64,000 bases of DNA from Hypericibacter adhaerens (lineage in GTDB: Bacteria; Pseudomonadota; Alphaproteobacteria; Dongiales; Dongiaceae), in assembly GCF_008728835.1 (NCBI RefSeq), contig NZ_CP042582.1, forward strand, positions 5,191,001 to 5,255,000. Direction: 5' to 3'. The notes under the pieces are model-generated. The model had not been told where the DNA came from. It worked only from the letters and a program-made list of their open reading frames with translations, and did no database searches. Made by a program: the position numbers and the translations under genes. Positions 27,778-37,614 of this stretch are shown piece by piece. How positions within the stretch are numbered: the stretch's first letter is position 1; each line of letters starts with the position of its first letter.

Positions 27778-29988
27778 TCAGAAGAAACTGTAGGGGTCGA
27801 TGTCGATCTGGAGCCGGAGCGACCCGGAGAGCTTGATCGGCGCCAGCCAGTCGCGCAGCAGCGGCTGGGGCGCCAGGTCCCGCCGGCATTTCATCAGGAA
27901 GCGGCGGCGGTGGCGTCCTCGCAACAGCGCCAGTGGCGCCGGCGCCGGGCCCAGCACCGTCACGCCGTCGAAATGGGGCGCGCGGGCCGCCACCTCGCGC
28001 GCCAGCCGGTCGACCGCCTCGGCGCTGTCGCCCGAGAGGATCACCGCCGCCAGCCGGCCGAAGGGCGGCATCCCGTGCCGCTGCCGGTCCTCCGCCTCCT
28101 CGGCCAGGAAGCGGTCGCGGTCGCCGCCGACAAGGGCCTGCATCACCGGATGGCCGGGATCGAAGGTCTGCAGCAGCACCTGGCCCGGCCGCTCGGCGCG
28201 GCCGGCGCGGCCCGCCACCTGATGCAACAATTGATAAGTCCGTTCCGCGGCCCGGAGATCGCCGCCGCCCAGCCCCAGATCGGCATCGACCACGCCGACC
28301 AGGGTCAGCATCGGGAAATGGTGGCCCTTGGCGACGATCTGGGTCCCGATCAGGAGATCGACCTCATGCGCCTGGATGCGCCGGACCATCTCCTCGGCCG
28401 CCCTGACCGAGAAGACCGTGTCGCTGGTCATGACGGCGAGGCGCGCCTCGGGATGGAGCGCCACCGCCTCCTCCGCCAGCCGCTCGACGCCGGGCCCGCA
28501 GGCGGCAAAGCTGTCGGTGGCGTTGCAGGCGGGGCAGGAAGGCGGCAGCTCCGTCATATAGCCGCAATGATGGCATTGCAGCCGCCCGCGGAAGCGGTGC
28601 TCGACCAGCCAGGCGGTGCAGTTGGGACATTGCAGGCGATGCCCGCAGGTCCGACAGAGAGTCAGCGGCGCATAGCCGCGACGATTGAGGAACAGCAGCG
28701 CCTGCTCGCCTGCCGCCAGCGTCTCGGCGAGCGCCTTTCGCAGCGGCGGCGAGATCCAGCTCTGGCGCGGCGGCGGATCGCGCCTCAGATCGATGGTCGC
28801 GATCCTGGGCAGGCTGGCGCCGCCATGGCGGTCCGGCAGATGAACCGCACCATAGCGCCCGTTCGCCACGTTCTGCACCGTCTCGAGCGACGGCGTGGCC
28901 GAGACCAGCAGCACCGGGAACGAGCTCTGATGCGCGCGCACCACCGCCATGTCGCGCGCCTGATAGATGACGCCGTCCTCCTGCTTGAAGGCGGCCTCGT
29001 GCTCCTCGTCGACGACGATCAATCCCAGATCCGAGAAGGGCAGGAACAGCGCCGAGCGCGCGCCGACCACGAGCCGCACGTCCCCTTCCGCGACGGCGCG
29101 CCAGGTCCAGCGGCGCTCGGCGCTGCCGAGATCGGAATGCCACTGCGCGGGCTTGGCACCGAAGCGACGCTCGAAGCGCTGCAGCCATTGCGCCGAGAGC
29201 GCGATCTCCGGCAACAGCACCAGCACCTGCCGGCCGGCCTCGAGCGCCGCCGCGATCGCCTCGAAATAGACCTCGGTCTTGCCGGCGCCGGTGACGCCGT
29301 CGATCAGCGTCGCGGAGAAGCCGCCCGCGAGCACCTTCTCGCGCAGGCTGCGCGCGGCCTCGGCCTGGGCCGGCTCCAGCGACGGACCGGGCAGCCGCCA
29401 ATCGGGCGGCGGCGGGCTCATGCGCGCGGGCAGCTCCACCGTCTCGACGGCGCCCGCATCGACCAGCCCCTTGATCACGCCGGTCGAGCAACCGGCCTCG
29501 CGCGCCAGTTCGGAGAGCAGGCGGGCCGGCCCCTCCTTGAGCGTGTCGACCACGCGCTGGCGCGCCTCGGTCATCCGTGCCGGCAACGCTGCGCCGGCGC
29601 ACAGCCGGTAGCCGGTGAGCGCGCGGGGCGGCTCCAGCGCGGCGGAGACGCTCATCGCCATCCGCAGCACGGCGCCGGGCGGGGCCATCGAGTAGCCGGC
29701 AACCCAGTCGACGAATCGCCGCACCGCGGCCGGCATCCGCGGCGCTTCGAGTCGTTCCGTCACATCCTTGAGGCGCGCCGGCGCCAGCTCGCCGCTGCCT
29801 TCGCCCCAGACAACGCCCACCGTTTCGCGCCGGCCCAGCGGTACAATGACGAAATCGCCCGGTTCGAGCGCAAGATCCGGCGGCACCCGGTAATCATAGG
29901 CGCCCGCCAGCGGCAGGGGCAGCAGGACGCTCACGCTTTGCGTGGCGCCGCTCCGCCCGGGGCTCGAACTGGTGCCTGATTCCGCCAT
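27778..29988 (-). CDS. priA: Primosomal protein N' (replication restart helicase PriA)
   Basis: A 736-residue superfamily 2 helicase that reloads the replisome at stalled forks. Visible parts: N-terminal DNA-binding domain (to about 110), Walker [12 protein letters not shown], Walker B variant [12 protein letters not shown], a zinc-binding insertion with paired CxxC motifs ([22 protein letters not shown]), and helicase motif [13 protein letters not shown]. Length is typical. It diverges from the transaldolase gene across 111 bases. Confidence 0.97.
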   Translation of the reverse strand: MAESGTSSSPGRSGATQSVSVLLPLPLAGAYDYRVPPDLALEPGDFVIVPLGRRETVGVVWGEGSGELAPARLKDVTERLEAPRMPAAVRRFVDWVAGYSMAPPGAVLRMAMSVSAALEPPRALTGYRLCAGAALPARMTEARQRVVDTLKEGPARLLSELAREAGCSTGVIKGLVDAGAVETVELPARMSPPPPDWRLPGPSLEPAQAEAARSLREKVLAGGFSATLIDGVTGAGKTEVYFEAIAAALEAGRQVLVLLPEIALSAQWLQRFERRFGAKPAQWHSDLGSAERRWTWRAVAEGDVRLVVGARSALFLPFSDLGLIVVDEEHEAAFKQEDGVIYQARDMAVVRAHQSSFPVLLVSATPSLETVQNVANGRYGAVHLPDRHGGASLPRIATIDLRRDPPPRQSWISPPLRKALAETLAAGEQALLFLNRRGYAPLTLCRTCGHRLQCPNCTAWLVEHRFRGRLQCHHCGYMTELPPSCPACNATDSFAACGPGVERLAEEAVALHPEARLAVMTSDTVFSVRAAEEMVRRIQAHEVDLLIGTQIVAKGHHFPMLTLVGVVDADLGLGGGDLRAAERTYQLLHQVAGRAGRAERPGQVLLQTFDPGHPVMQALVGGDRDRFLAEEAEDRQRHGMPPFGRLAAVILSGDSAEAVDRLAREVAARAPHFDGVTVLGPAPAPLALLRGRHRRRFLMKCRRDLAPQPLLRDWLAPIKLSGSLRLQIDIDPYSFF

Positions 29989-30099
29989 CGGCTACACTCA
30001 AAGAAAGATACAGTCTAAGGAGGGCTGGCCCGAGTCGGCCAATCGTGCCGACCCTCCGCAGCCCGTCTCTTTCGGTCAAGGATCTGGAACCGTTCCCTC

Positions 30100-30756
30100 A
30101 TGAAGTTCTTCATCGATACCGCCGACCTCGCAGAAATTCGCGACCTTGCCGCCACCGGCCTCGTCGACGGCGTGACCACCAATCCCTCGCTGATCCAGAA
30201 ATCGGGGCGCAACTTCATCGAGGTCGTGAAGGAGATCTGCAGCGTGGTCGAGGGCCCGGTCAGCGCCGAGGTGACCGCGACCGAACATGCCAAGATGCTG
30301 GCCGAAGGCCGCAAGCTCGCCAAGATCGCCGACAATGTTTGCGTCAAGGTGCCGCTGACTCCCGACGGGCTCAAGACCTGCAAGGCGCTGCGCAACGAGG
30401 GCATCCAGGTCAATGTGACGCTCTGCTTCTCGCCGGCCCAGGCGCTGCTCGCGGCCAAGGCGGGGGCCAGCTTCATCTCGCCCTTCGTCGGCCGGCTCGA
30501 CGATATCGGCAGCGACGGCATGGGGCTGATCGCCGATATCGTGCAGATCTACAACGCCTACGACCATATCGAGACCGAGGTGCTGGTGGCTTCGGTGCGC
30601 CATCCGGTCCATGTGATCCAGGCGGCGAAGATGGGCGCCGACGTCGCGACCCTGCCACCCTCCGTGCTGCGCCAGATGTTCAATCATCCGCTGACCGACA
30701 AGGGCCTGGCGGCCTTCCTCGCCGATTGGGCCAAGACCGGCCAGTCGATCATCTAG
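30100..30756 (+). CDS. Transaldolase / fructose-6-phosphate aldolase family
   Basis: A 218-residue small-type transaldolase (TalC/FSA group). The N-terminus [16 protein letters not shown], the motif GVTTNPSLI and the Schiff-base lysine K83 in CVKVPLT are characteristic. It transfers or cleaves dihydroxyacetone units of sugar phosphates; transaldolase versus aldolase activity cannot be settled by eye. A DUF484 gene follows after 32 bases. Confidence 0.92.
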   Translation: MKFFIDTADLAEIRDLAATGLVDGVTTNPSLIQKSGRNFIEVVKEICSVVEGPVSAEVTATEHAKMLAEGRKLAKIADNVCVKVPLTPDGLKTCKALRNEGIQVNVTLCFSPAQALLAAKAGASFISPFVGRLDDIGSDGMGLIADIVQIYNAYDHIETEVLVASVRHPVHVIQAAKMGADVATLPPSVLRQMFNHPLTDKGLAAFLADWAKTGQSII

Positions 30757-30788
30757 GCCCTCAGCGAGAAGCACGGGGAACCCGCATC

Positions 30789-31538
30789 ATGACCCAGACG
30801 CCCGAGGATGCCGCCGGCCTGTCCCGCAATGGCGCGGGCTCTGGCGGCACGCGCTCGGCGCGGGTCACCGCCGCCGAGGTCATGGAGTATCTGCAGCGCC
30901 ATCCCGAGTTCCTGAGCCAGCATCCCGATCTCCTGGACAGCCTCAAGCTGCCGGGCCGGCATGATGGCGAAGGGGTGGTCGACCTGCAGCAATTCATGGT
31001 GGAGCGGCTGCGGCGCGAGGTGCAGCGGCTGCGCGGCGACCAGGACGATCTCCTCTCCAACAGCCGCGACAATCTCGCGACCCAGACCCGGGTCCATCGC
31101 GCGGCCCTGGCGCTGCTCGAGGCGCGCAGCCTCACCAATCTGGTCGAGATCGTGACCACCGATCTGGCGGTCATCCTCGATGTCGATGTGGTGACGCTCT
31201 GCCTGGAGCGCAGCGAGGGCTTCACCGAGCCGAGCCGGATGGAAGGCGTGCAGCTGCTCGATCGCGGCGCGGTCGACGCGCTGATCGGGCGCGAGCATGA
31301 GGTGCTGCTGCGCGACGAGGTGGCGGGCGATCCGCTTCTCTTCGGCGGCGGGGCCGGGCTGGTGCGCTCCGACGCGCTGATCCGGCTCAAGTTCGGCGAC
31401 GGCATGCCGCAAGGCCTGATGGCCTTCGGCACGCGCCATCCGGGATATTTCGATTCCGGCCAGGGCACCGAGCTGCTCTCCTTCCTCGCGCGCATCCTCG
31501 AGCATTGCGTGCGCTCATGGCTGATCTCGACCCGCTGA
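30789..31538 (+). CDS. DUF484 family protein
   Basis: A 249-residue protein of the DUF484 family, which has a GAF-like fold. Typical features are VMEYLQRHPEFLSQHPDLL near the N-terminus, a coiled coil (about 60-100, QQFMVERLRREVQRLRGDQ), then the GAF-like domain. The in-frame ATG at 30789 is chosen although the frame is open upstream through the transaldolase gene. It precedes and overlaps xerC by 22 bases, an association known from many proteobacteria; function is unknown. Confidence 0.88.
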   Translation: MTQTPEDAAGLSRNGAGSGGTRSARVTAAEVMEYLQRHPEFLSQHPDLLDSLKLPGRHDGEGVVDLQQFMVERLRREVQRLRGDQDDLLSNSRDNLATQTRVHRAALALLEARSLTNLVEIVTTDLAVILDVDVVTLCLERSEGFTEPSRMEGVQLLDRGAVDALIGREHEVLLRDEVAGDPLLFGGGAGLVRSDALIRLKFGDGMPQGLMAFGTRHPGYFDSGQGTELLSFLARILEHCVRSWLISTR

Positions 31539-32500
31539 GGCTGACGCTCGAGCCGGCGCTGGCGCGCGCGATCGAGGACTGGACCGCCTGGCTCACCCAT
31601 GAACGCCGCGCCTCCGCGCACAGCGTCGCCGCCTACCGGCGCGATCTGGCAAGCTTCCTGCGCTTCCTGACCGAGCATCAAGGCCATGCGCCGGGGCTCG
31701 AGGATCTGCGCCGTCTCGAGCGCGGCGATTTCCGCGGCTGGCTGGCGCGATCGAGCGAGCGCGGGCTTGCCGCCGCCTCCAACGCGCGGGCGATCTCCGC
31801 CCTCAAGAGCCTGTTCCGCTTCCTGGCCAAGCGCGGGCTGGTCGAGAATGCGGCGCTCGGCACCTTGCGCCCGCCCAAGCTGCCGCGTTCGGTGCCGAAG
31901 GCGCTGACGGCCGCCGAAGCCCAGGACGTCGTCGACGAGGCCGGCATCTATGCGCAAGCGCCCTGGATCGCGCTGCGCGACCGCGCGCTCTTCATGCTGC
32001 TCTATGGAGCGGGCCTGCGCATCGCCGAGGCGCTGTCGCTCAATCGCGGCGACCTGCCGGCCGGTGACGCCAACACCATGACCGAGCTGATGGTGACGGG
32101 CAAAGGCTCGAAGCAGCGCCGCGTGCCGCTGCTGCCGGAGATCCGCGACGCCCTCGCCGACTATGCGGCGGCCTGCCCCTTCGGTGCTGGCAAGGAGGAC
32201 CCGCTCTTCGTCGGCGCGAGGGGGGCAAGGCTGGTGGCGCGCGTAGCCCAGCGCGAGCTCGCCCGGCTGCGGGCGCTGCTGGGCCTGCCCGAGACCGCCA
32301 CGCCCCATGCGCTGCGCCACAGCTTCGCGACGCATCTTCTGGCCGGCGGCGGCGATCTGCGCACCATCCAGGAGCTCTTGGGCCACAGCTCGCTCAGCAC
32401 CACCCAGCGCTACACCGACATCGACAGCGCCGCCCTGCTCAAGCTCTATGGCGAGACCCACCCGCGCGCCAAGCGCATCGGCAGCCGGAGGAGTTCATGA
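31517..32500 (+). CDS. xerC: Tyrosine recombinase XerC
   Basis: A 327-residue tyrosine recombinase that with XerD resolves chromosome dimers at dif. The N-terminal SAM-like core-binding domain covers about 15-105. The catalytic set is visible: Arg in GAGLRIAEAL, Lys in GKGSKQRR, HxxR in HALRHSFATHLL, His in LGHSSLSTTQ, and the nucleophile Tyr in QRYTDID. The ATG at 31517 is preferred to a TTG four codons earlier. The housekeeping neighbourhood argues against a mobile-element integrase. Confidence 0.93.
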   Translation: MADLDPLRLTLEPALARAIEDWTAWLTHERRASAHSVAAYRRDLASFLRFLTEHQGHAPGLEDLRRLERGDFRGWLARSSERGLAAASNARAISALKSLFRFLAKRGLVENAALGTLRPPKLPRSVPKALTAAEAQDVVDEAGIYAQAPWIALRDRALFMLLYGAGLRIAEALSLNRGDLPAGDANTMTELMVTGKGSKQRRVPLLPEIRDALADYAAACPFGAGKEDPLFVGARGARLVARVAQRELARLRALLGLPETATPHALRHSFATHLLAGGGDLRTIQELLGHSSLSTTQRYTDIDSAALLKLYGETHPRAKRIGSRRSS

Positions 32501-32949
32501 AACGTCGAACCTTGCTGACGGGCGCCCTCGGCCTCGCTGGCGCGTCGCTGTTCCGCCTGCCCCCTGCACGGGCCGACACGTCGATCGGCGATATCGTCCT
32601 GACCGAGATCGAGCGCCGCCTGATCGCGAGCTACTATCAGCGGCAATATGACGACTGGGACCACCAGAACCACGGCAACGGCCGCAAGAACAAAGGGCTG
32701 CCGCCGGGCATCGCCAAGAAGGGCACGCTGCCGCCCGGGCTCGAGAAGCAGCTGGTCCGCAACGGCACCCTGCCGCCGGGGCTCGGCGCCATGCCGCTGC
32801 CCTACGAGCTGGCGGTGCAGCTGCCGCCGCGCCCCGGCAGCCAGCGGCTGCTGATCCTGGACGACAAGGTCATGCTGGTGCAGGCCGCGACCAATCTCAT
32901 CCTCGACGTCCTGACCGTCGCCGCGGTCGACGCCATCGAGAACCACTGA
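32497..32949 (+). CDS. Small exported protein with LPPG repeats (RcnB/CigR-like)
   Basis: A 150-residue protein with a possible twin-arginine leader (MKRRTLLTGALGLAG, cleavage near ARA at 26). The mature part has three short repeats of the form G-x-LPPG (about residues 67, 77 and 90) with a Lys/Asn-rich start. It ends with a conserved-looking RLLILDDKVMLVQAATNLILDVL segment. The LPPG region resembles the RcnB/CigR type of periplasmic proteins. Function is unknown. The start overlaps the xerC stop (ATGA), so translation is coupled. Confidence 0.75.
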   Translation: MKRRTLLTGALGLAGASLFRLPPARADTSIGDIVLTEIERRLIASYYQRQYDDWDHQNHGNGRKNKGLPPGIAKKGTLPPGLEKQLVRNGTLPPGLGAMPLPYELAVQLPPRPGSQRLLILDDKVMLVQAATNLILDVLTVAAVDAIENH

Positions 32950-32959
32950 GAGGCCGCCG

Positions 32960-33442
32960 GTGGCCGCGCCACTCACGGTCCGCCTGAGCCGCGTCGAGGA
33001 TGCCGAGGACGTCGGCCGCATGGCGGCCGCGTTTGCCGATTATCTGCGGGCGCTCGGCGACGAGACCGACTTCCGCTTCGATGCGGCGGCTTTCCGCCGC
33101 GACGGGTTCGGACCCGACCGCGCCTTCATCGGATTGATCGCCGAGCAGGCGGGTCGCCCCGTGGGCTATCTGCATTACCATCTCGGCTACGATGCCGATT
33201 CCGCCCAGCGCATGGTCGTCCTCGCCGATCTCTGGGTCGAGCCCGACGCGCGGGGGCTCGGCGTCGGCCGCGCGCTGATGCGCGAAGCGGCACGCCAGGG
33301 CCGGGAGCGCCAGGCGCCGCTGCTGTTCTGGGCCGTCTACAAGCCGAACCGGCTGGCCGCCGGGTTCTATGAAAAGCTGGGCGCGCGCTATCTGCGCGAG
33401 CTGGATTTCATGATCATCGAAGGCGCGACGCTCGAAGCCTGA
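32960..33442 (+). CDS. GNAT-family N-acetyltransferase
   Basis: A 160-residue acetyltransferase with the acetyl-CoA binding motif VEPDARGLGVGRALMREAARQ (about 93-113) and a following FYEKLGARYLRE strand. The GTG at 32960, ten bases after the preceding stop, is the best start. The substrate cannot be inferred; relatives acetylate small amines or protein N-termini. Confidence 0.88.
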   Translation: MAAPLTVRLSRVEDAEDVGRMAAAFADYLRALGDETDFRFDAAAFRRDGFGPDRAFIGLIAEQAGRPVGYLHYHLGYDADSAQRMVVLADLWVEPDARGLGVGRALMREAARQGRERQAPLLFWAVYKPNRLAAGFYEKLGARYLRELDFMIIEGATLEA

Positions 33443-33452
33443 GGGCGCCCCG

Positions 33453-35006
33453 TCACAGCTGCGACTGGATCGGCAGCAGGGCGATGATCGTCGCCATCAG
33501 GCGGCGGCGGGCCGGCGCCTCCGGCTCGTCCCGCCAAGTTCTGACAGCCCCTTCCTCCTCGTCCTGCCACAGGATCCGGCCCGCCTCGATGCGGACCCGG
33601 TAGCTTTTCCGCGGCGAGGTCTCGTCGGCGAAGATCGCGCCGATCTGGCGGACCAGGCCCTCATGCTCGAAGAGCAGGCCCATCTCGGTGTTGAGCGAGG
33701 CCGAGCGCGGATCGAAATTCATGGAGCCGACGAAACCCAGACGATCGTCGATCGTGAAGGCCTTGGTATGCAGGCTGGCGCTGATCGATCCGAAGATGGA
33801 TTTGCGGCCGCGGGCCTCGTAGGGCTTGAGCTCGAACAGGCGGATGCCGCCTTGGACGAGAGCCTTCCGGTATCGCGCATAGGCGCCATGGACGGCGGTC
33901 ACGTCCGTGGCGGCGAGCGAGTTGGTGAGCACCGCGATCTCGACGCCCTGCCCCGCCATCTCGGTCAGCCGTGTCGTGCCGGCGTCGCCTGGAATGAAAT
34001 AGGGCGAGATGATCTCGAGCTTCGCCCTGGCCGACGCCAGCAGCGGCCCCAGCGCATGCATCAGCCAGTTCTTCTGCCCGTCGCCTTTGAACTTCTCGGG
34101 CGGGTCCGCGACGATCGACGCTTTCTCCGCCCAGCAGATCTCTCCCTTGCCCGACAGCAGCTCGCCGATGGTGGCTTCCTGGACGATGCGGTGGAGGTAG
34201 GGGCGCGCCGCGTCATTGGCCCCCAGGGAAGCCAGCCGCCGCCGGAGCCGCGACAGGGCCTTCTTGCGCCGCTTGCCGAGCGCCCGGATCGGGATCGCCG
34301 CCTCGCTGTTCCAGTAGAGATCGAACACCGTCTCGGCCTGGTGCACCGCGGGGCCCAGCATGAGGAGGTCGAGGTCGCAGAAATTGGAGCTCGCGGCCGC
34401 GTCGAAATAGGGATCGCCGACGTTCCGTCCGCCCACGACGGCGAGCCGGCCGTCGGCGATCCAGGCCTTGTTGTGCATGCGCCGCGTGATCCGCATGACC
34501 CGCAGCACCGTCTCGAAGGCGAGGCGCAGCAGGCCATGGCGGCTCAGCCGCGGGTTGAACAGGCGCACATCGATGTTGGGATGCGCATCGAGCGCCAGAT
34601 AGGTGCGGTCATGCTGACGCGCATTGAGATCGTCGAGCAGCAGCCGGACCCGGACGCCGCGGTCGGCGGCCTGGAGCACCTCATGCGCCAGGAGCCGGCC
34701 GGTCAGATCGCCATGCCAAAGGTAATATTGGAGATCGAGACTGCGCTCCGCCTGGCGGGCGGCCAGCAGGCGGGCGGCGAAGGCGTCGAGATTGCTGGCG
34801 AGCAGGACCATGCCGCTCTGCCCGGGGCGCCGGGCCAGCAGAGGGGCCACCAGGCGGTCGAGCCGTGCCGCCGTCTCGGAGACGGGCATCGCCAGGGAAG
34901 GCTTGCCGCGGGCGCGTTCGAGAAAGCGGGTGTAGGACAGCAGCGCGAGATAAGCCGCCAGGATCAGCCCGGCCAATGCAACGAGAGCGATGAGGACCGA
35001 TTGCAT
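33453..35006 (-). CDS. Phospholipase D-family protein (cardiolipin synthase-like, ClsC type)
   Basis: A 517-residue protein with an N-terminal membrane anchor (5-27) and two HKD motifs: HNKAWIADG in the first half and HTKAFTIDD in the second, each followed by a GG/GS-x-N element. This arrangement fits ClsC-like phospholipid transferases or phospholipases D that work at the membrane. Converting phosphatidylglycerol to cardiolipin is a reasonable but unproven role. It converges on the GNAT gene. Confidence 0.87.
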   Translation of the reverse strand: MQSVLIALVALAGLILAAYLALLSYTRFLERARGKPSLAMPVSETAARLDRLVAPLLARRPGQSGMVLLASNLDAFAARLLAARQAERSLDLQYYLWHGDLTGRLLAHEVLQAADRGVRVRLLLDDLNARQHDRTYLALDAHPNIDVRLFNPRLSRHGLLRLAFETVLRVMRITRRMHNKAWIADGRLAVVGGRNVGDPYFDAAASSNFCDLDLLMLGPAVHQAETVFDLYWNSEAAIPIRALGKRRKKALSRLRRRLASLGANDAARPYLHRIVQEATIGELLSGKGEICWAEKASIVADPPEKFKGDGQKNWLMHALGPLLASARAKLEIISPYFIPGDAGTTRLTEMAGQGVEIAVLTNSLAATDVTAVHGAYARYRKALVQGGIRLFELKPYEARGRKSIFGSISASLHTKAFTIDDRLGFVGSMNFDPRSASLNTEMGLLFEHEGLVRQIGAIFADETSPRKSYRVRIEAGRILWQDEEEGAVRTWRDEPEAPARRRLMATIIALLPIQSQL

Positions 35007-35068
35007 TCGACCTCGGGTGCCAGCCTTTCCTCGGGTTTCAGGGGCGGCGCACGAGAAGCAGGGCGGCG

Positions 35069-35902
35069 TCAGGCCGCGATTTGCCCATCCGTCGCCGGCG
35101 CCCGGCTGCCTTCCAGATCGACCCAGGCCTTGAGCGGCAGATGATCCGACGCGACCCGCGACAAGGGCGTGTCATGCACCTCGAGGCCGGTGATCAGATC
35201 GTGAGGATTCCCCAGAATCCGGTCCAAGGCAAACAAGGGAAAGCGCGCGGGGAAGCTGGGCAGGTCGGCGGCCATGGGACCGAAGGCGGGGTCGAGGTTG
35301 CGCAGCGAAGAACGCGGGCCCACCCGCCATTCGTTGAGATCGCCCAGGAGCAGCGTCGGCCGCTCGTTGCGGGCGGCGACGGCCGTCAGGATCGCCTCGG
35401 CCTGGCGCAGGCGCGACCGGCGCAGCAGCCCGAAATGCGCCGCGACGATGCGCAGCGGCCCGGCATCGAGATCGACATCGACCACCAGCGCGCCGCGCGG
35501 CTCGACGCCGGGCAGGTCGATCTGATGGACGTCGCGGACGGTGCCTTTGCGGAACAGCAGCAGGTTGCCGTGCCAGCCATGCCCCTTCGGGCGGCCCGCC
35601 ACGGGCACGGCCAGCAAGCCGCTCTCGCGCTCCAGCCGGTCCAGGTCGAGGATATTGGCGCGCGCACCGAACCGCCGGTCGGCTTCCTGCAGCGCCACGA
35701 TGTCGGCGCCGATCTCGCCGATCACCGTCTCGACGCGGGCCGGATCGAAGCGCTGATCCATGCCGACGCATTTATGGACGTTGTAGGAGGCGATGAGCGT
35801 GCCTGCCTTCTTCGTCCCGTTGCGGGACAAGTAGGATTTCCGCTCCTGCTGCAGGACCGCCAGAATATGGGACCTCAGGCGTCCTCTCGACCTGTCAGGC
35901 AC
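35069..35902 (-). CDS. Endonuclease/exonuclease/phosphatase family protein
   Basis: About 277 residues with the EEP fold: ASYNVHKCVG (first metal strand), IVALQEADRRFG (catalytic Glu), HGNLLLFRKG, LLLGDLNEW and the terminal catalytic ASDHLPLKAWV. The substrate could be DNA, phospholipid or a small phosphate ester; the neighbouring PLD protein makes a membrane phosphodiesterase thinkable. The start is uncertain: GTG 35902 (or TTG 35911) follows an AAGGAG stretch, while the frame stays open to 36067. Confidence 0.82.
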   Translation of the reverse strand: MPDRSRGRLRSHILAVLQQERKSYLSRNGTKKAGTLIASYNVHKCVGMDQRFDPARVETVIGEIGADIVALQEADRRFGARANILDLDRLERESGLLAVPVAGRPKGHGWHGNLLLFRKGTVRDVHQIDLPGVEPRGALVVDVDLDAGPLRIVAAHFGLLRRSRLRQAEAILTAVAARNERPTLLLGDLNEWRVGPRSSLRNLDPAFGPMAADLPSFPARFPLFALDRILGNPHDLITGLEVHDTPLSRVASDHLPLKAWVDLEGSRAPATDGQIAA

Positions 35903-35951
35903 AGCCTTCAACTCTCCTTCCCGATGGGCACATAACAAGGCCCGTGGCCGG

Positions 35952-35987
35952 CTCGCGAGGGACCCGCGAGACGAACCTCTAGGTTCG
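35952..35987. promoter_or_regulatory. Two adjacent hairpins upstream of the EEP gene
   Basis: Arms CTCGCG/CGCGAG (35952-35957, 35965-35970) and CGAACC/GGTTCG (35972-35977, 35982-35987) form two back-to-back perfect stems. They lie between lpd and the likely EEP start, in its leader if the GTG at 35902 is used. They may end the lpd transcript, but have no T-run. Confidence 0.4.
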
Positions 35988-36171
35988 ATCGACAGGGGCT
36001 GGGTTTGCATCCCGACGGTCGACGCCGCATCGGCGCGCCGGCCCTCTTGGGCGTCGCACCCCGTCAATATGGGGCAAAGCCACAGGATTTTACAGGGGAT
36101 CCTGGCGCCGCAGCGCGGCTGGCGGGGCCCCGTGCCTTAACACCGGTCCAGGATAGCCCCGAACCCGTCTC

Positions 36172-37581
36172 TCAGATGTGAATCGCCCTTCCGTCCACCG
36201 CCAGGGCGGCTTCCTTGACGGCTTCGTTCAGGGTCGGATGCGCGTGGAACGACCGGGCCACATCCTCGGCCGAGGCCTGGAACTCCATCGCCATCACCGC
36301 CTCATGGATCATCGTGCCGGCTTCGGCCGCGATGATATGGCAGCCCAGGAGCCGGTCGGTCTTGGCGTCGGCGATGATCTTGACCAGCCCGTCCGTATCG
36401 CCGGCGCAGCGCGCGCGGCTGTTGGCGGTCATCGGAAACTTGCCGACCTTGTAGGCGATGCCGGCGGCCTTGAGCTCCTCCTCGGTCTTGCCGACCGTCG
36501 CCACCTCGGGGTGGGTATAGACCACGCCCGGCACCGTCTCGTAATTCACATGGCCGGCCTGGCCCGCCAGGATTTCGGCCAGCGCCACGCCTTCCTCCTC
36601 GGCCTTGTGCGCCAGCATCGGTCCCGCGATCACATCGCCGATGGCATAGATGCCCGGCACGTTGGTGGCGAAATGGCCGTTCGTCTTGACGCGGCCCCGC
36701 TCGTCCTTGGCGACGCCCACCGTCTCGAGGCCCAGCCCCTCGGTGAAGGCGCGCCGTCCGACGCAGAGCAGCACCACGTCGGCCTGGATCGTGGTGGCCT
36801 CGCCGCCGGCCGCCGGCGCCATGGTCAGCGTGACGCCATCGGCACCGGCGGCGGCGCCGGTGACCTTCTGGCCCAGATGGAACTCGAAGCCCTGCTTCTG
36901 CAGCAGGCGCTGGAACTGCTTGGCGATCTCGCCATCCATGCCGGGCAGGATGCGGTCGAGATACTCGACCACCGTCACCTTCGATCCCAGCCGCCGCCAG
37001 ACCGAGCCCATCTCGAGCCCGATATAGCCGGCGCCGATCACGATCAGATGGCCCGGCACGGGATTGAGCGAGAGCGCGCCGGTCGAGGTGACGATGCGCT
37101 TCTCGTCGACCGGGATGCCCGGCAGCGGCGAGGATTCCGAGCCGGTCGCGATGCAGATCGATTTGGCGGTCAGGCTCTGGTTGCCGCCGGCCTCGAGCGC
37201 CACCTCGATCCGGCCGGGGCCCGCGATCCTGCCGCGGCCCTTGATGTAATCGACCTTGTTCTTGCGGAACAGGAACTCGATGCCCCGGGTCAGGTCGTCG
37301 ACCACCTTGTCCTTGCGCGCCAGCATGACGCCCAGATCGAGGGCGGGTGCCGCGACGCCGATGCCGTGGGCGGCCAGGTGCGACGTCGCCTCCTCATAGA
37401 GATGCGAGGATTGCAGCAGCGCCTTGGACGGGATGCAGCCGACATTGAGGCAGGTGCCGCCGAGCCGCCCTCGCATCTCCACGCAGGCCGTCTTGAGGCC
37501 GAGCTGGCCGGCGCGGATGGCGGCGACATAGCCGCCCGGGCCCCCGCCGATGATCACCAGGTCGTAGGCCGTCTCGCTCAT
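36172..37581 (-). CDS. lpdA: Dihydrolipoyl dehydrogenase (E3)
   Basis: A 469-residue flavoprotein that reoxidises dihydrolipoamide in the 2-oxoglutarate dehydrogenase complex. FAD motif [14 protein letters not shown], redox disulfide [16 protein letters not shown] motif [13 protein letters not shown] and the dimer-interface His-Glu pair in [13 protein letters not shown] are present. It is the last gene of the sucAB transcript, after the C39-like gene. Confidence 0.97.
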   Translation of the reverse strand: MSETAYDLVIIGGGPGGYVAAIRAGQLGLKTACVEMRGRLGGTCLNVGCIPSKALLQSSHLYEEATSHLAAHGIGVAAPALDLGVMLARKDKVVDDLTRGIEFLFRKNKVDYIKGRGRIAGPGRIEVALEAGGNQSLTAKSICIATGSESSPLPGIPVDEKRIVTSTGALSLNPVPGHLIVIGAGYIGLEMGSVWRRLGSKVTVVEYLDRILPGMDGEIAKQFQRLLQKQGFEFHLGQKVTGAAAGADGVTLTMAPAAGGEATTIQADVVLLCVGRRAFTEGLGLETVGVAKDERGRVKTNGHFATNVPGIYAIGDVIAGPMLAHKAEEEGVALAEILAGQAGHVNYETVPGVVYTHPEVATVGKTEEELKAAGIAYKVGKFPMTANSRARCAGDTDGLVKIIADAKTDRLLGCHIIAAEAGTMIHEAVMAMEFQASAEDVARSFHAHPTLNEAVKEAALAVDGRAIHI

Positions 37582-37614
37582 GGGAATTCTCGCCGATTCT
37601 AAGGAATGAGGGCC

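Noticed and set aside
31517-32500. Integrase of a mobile element
   Set aside because: The protein has XerC features and sits next to DUF484, a housekeeping arrangement. No attachment repeats or cargo are visible.
35971-35990. A tRNA T-loop-like GGTTCGA
   Set aside because: The surrounding sequence cannot form a cloverleaf; the motif is one arm of a simple hairpin.
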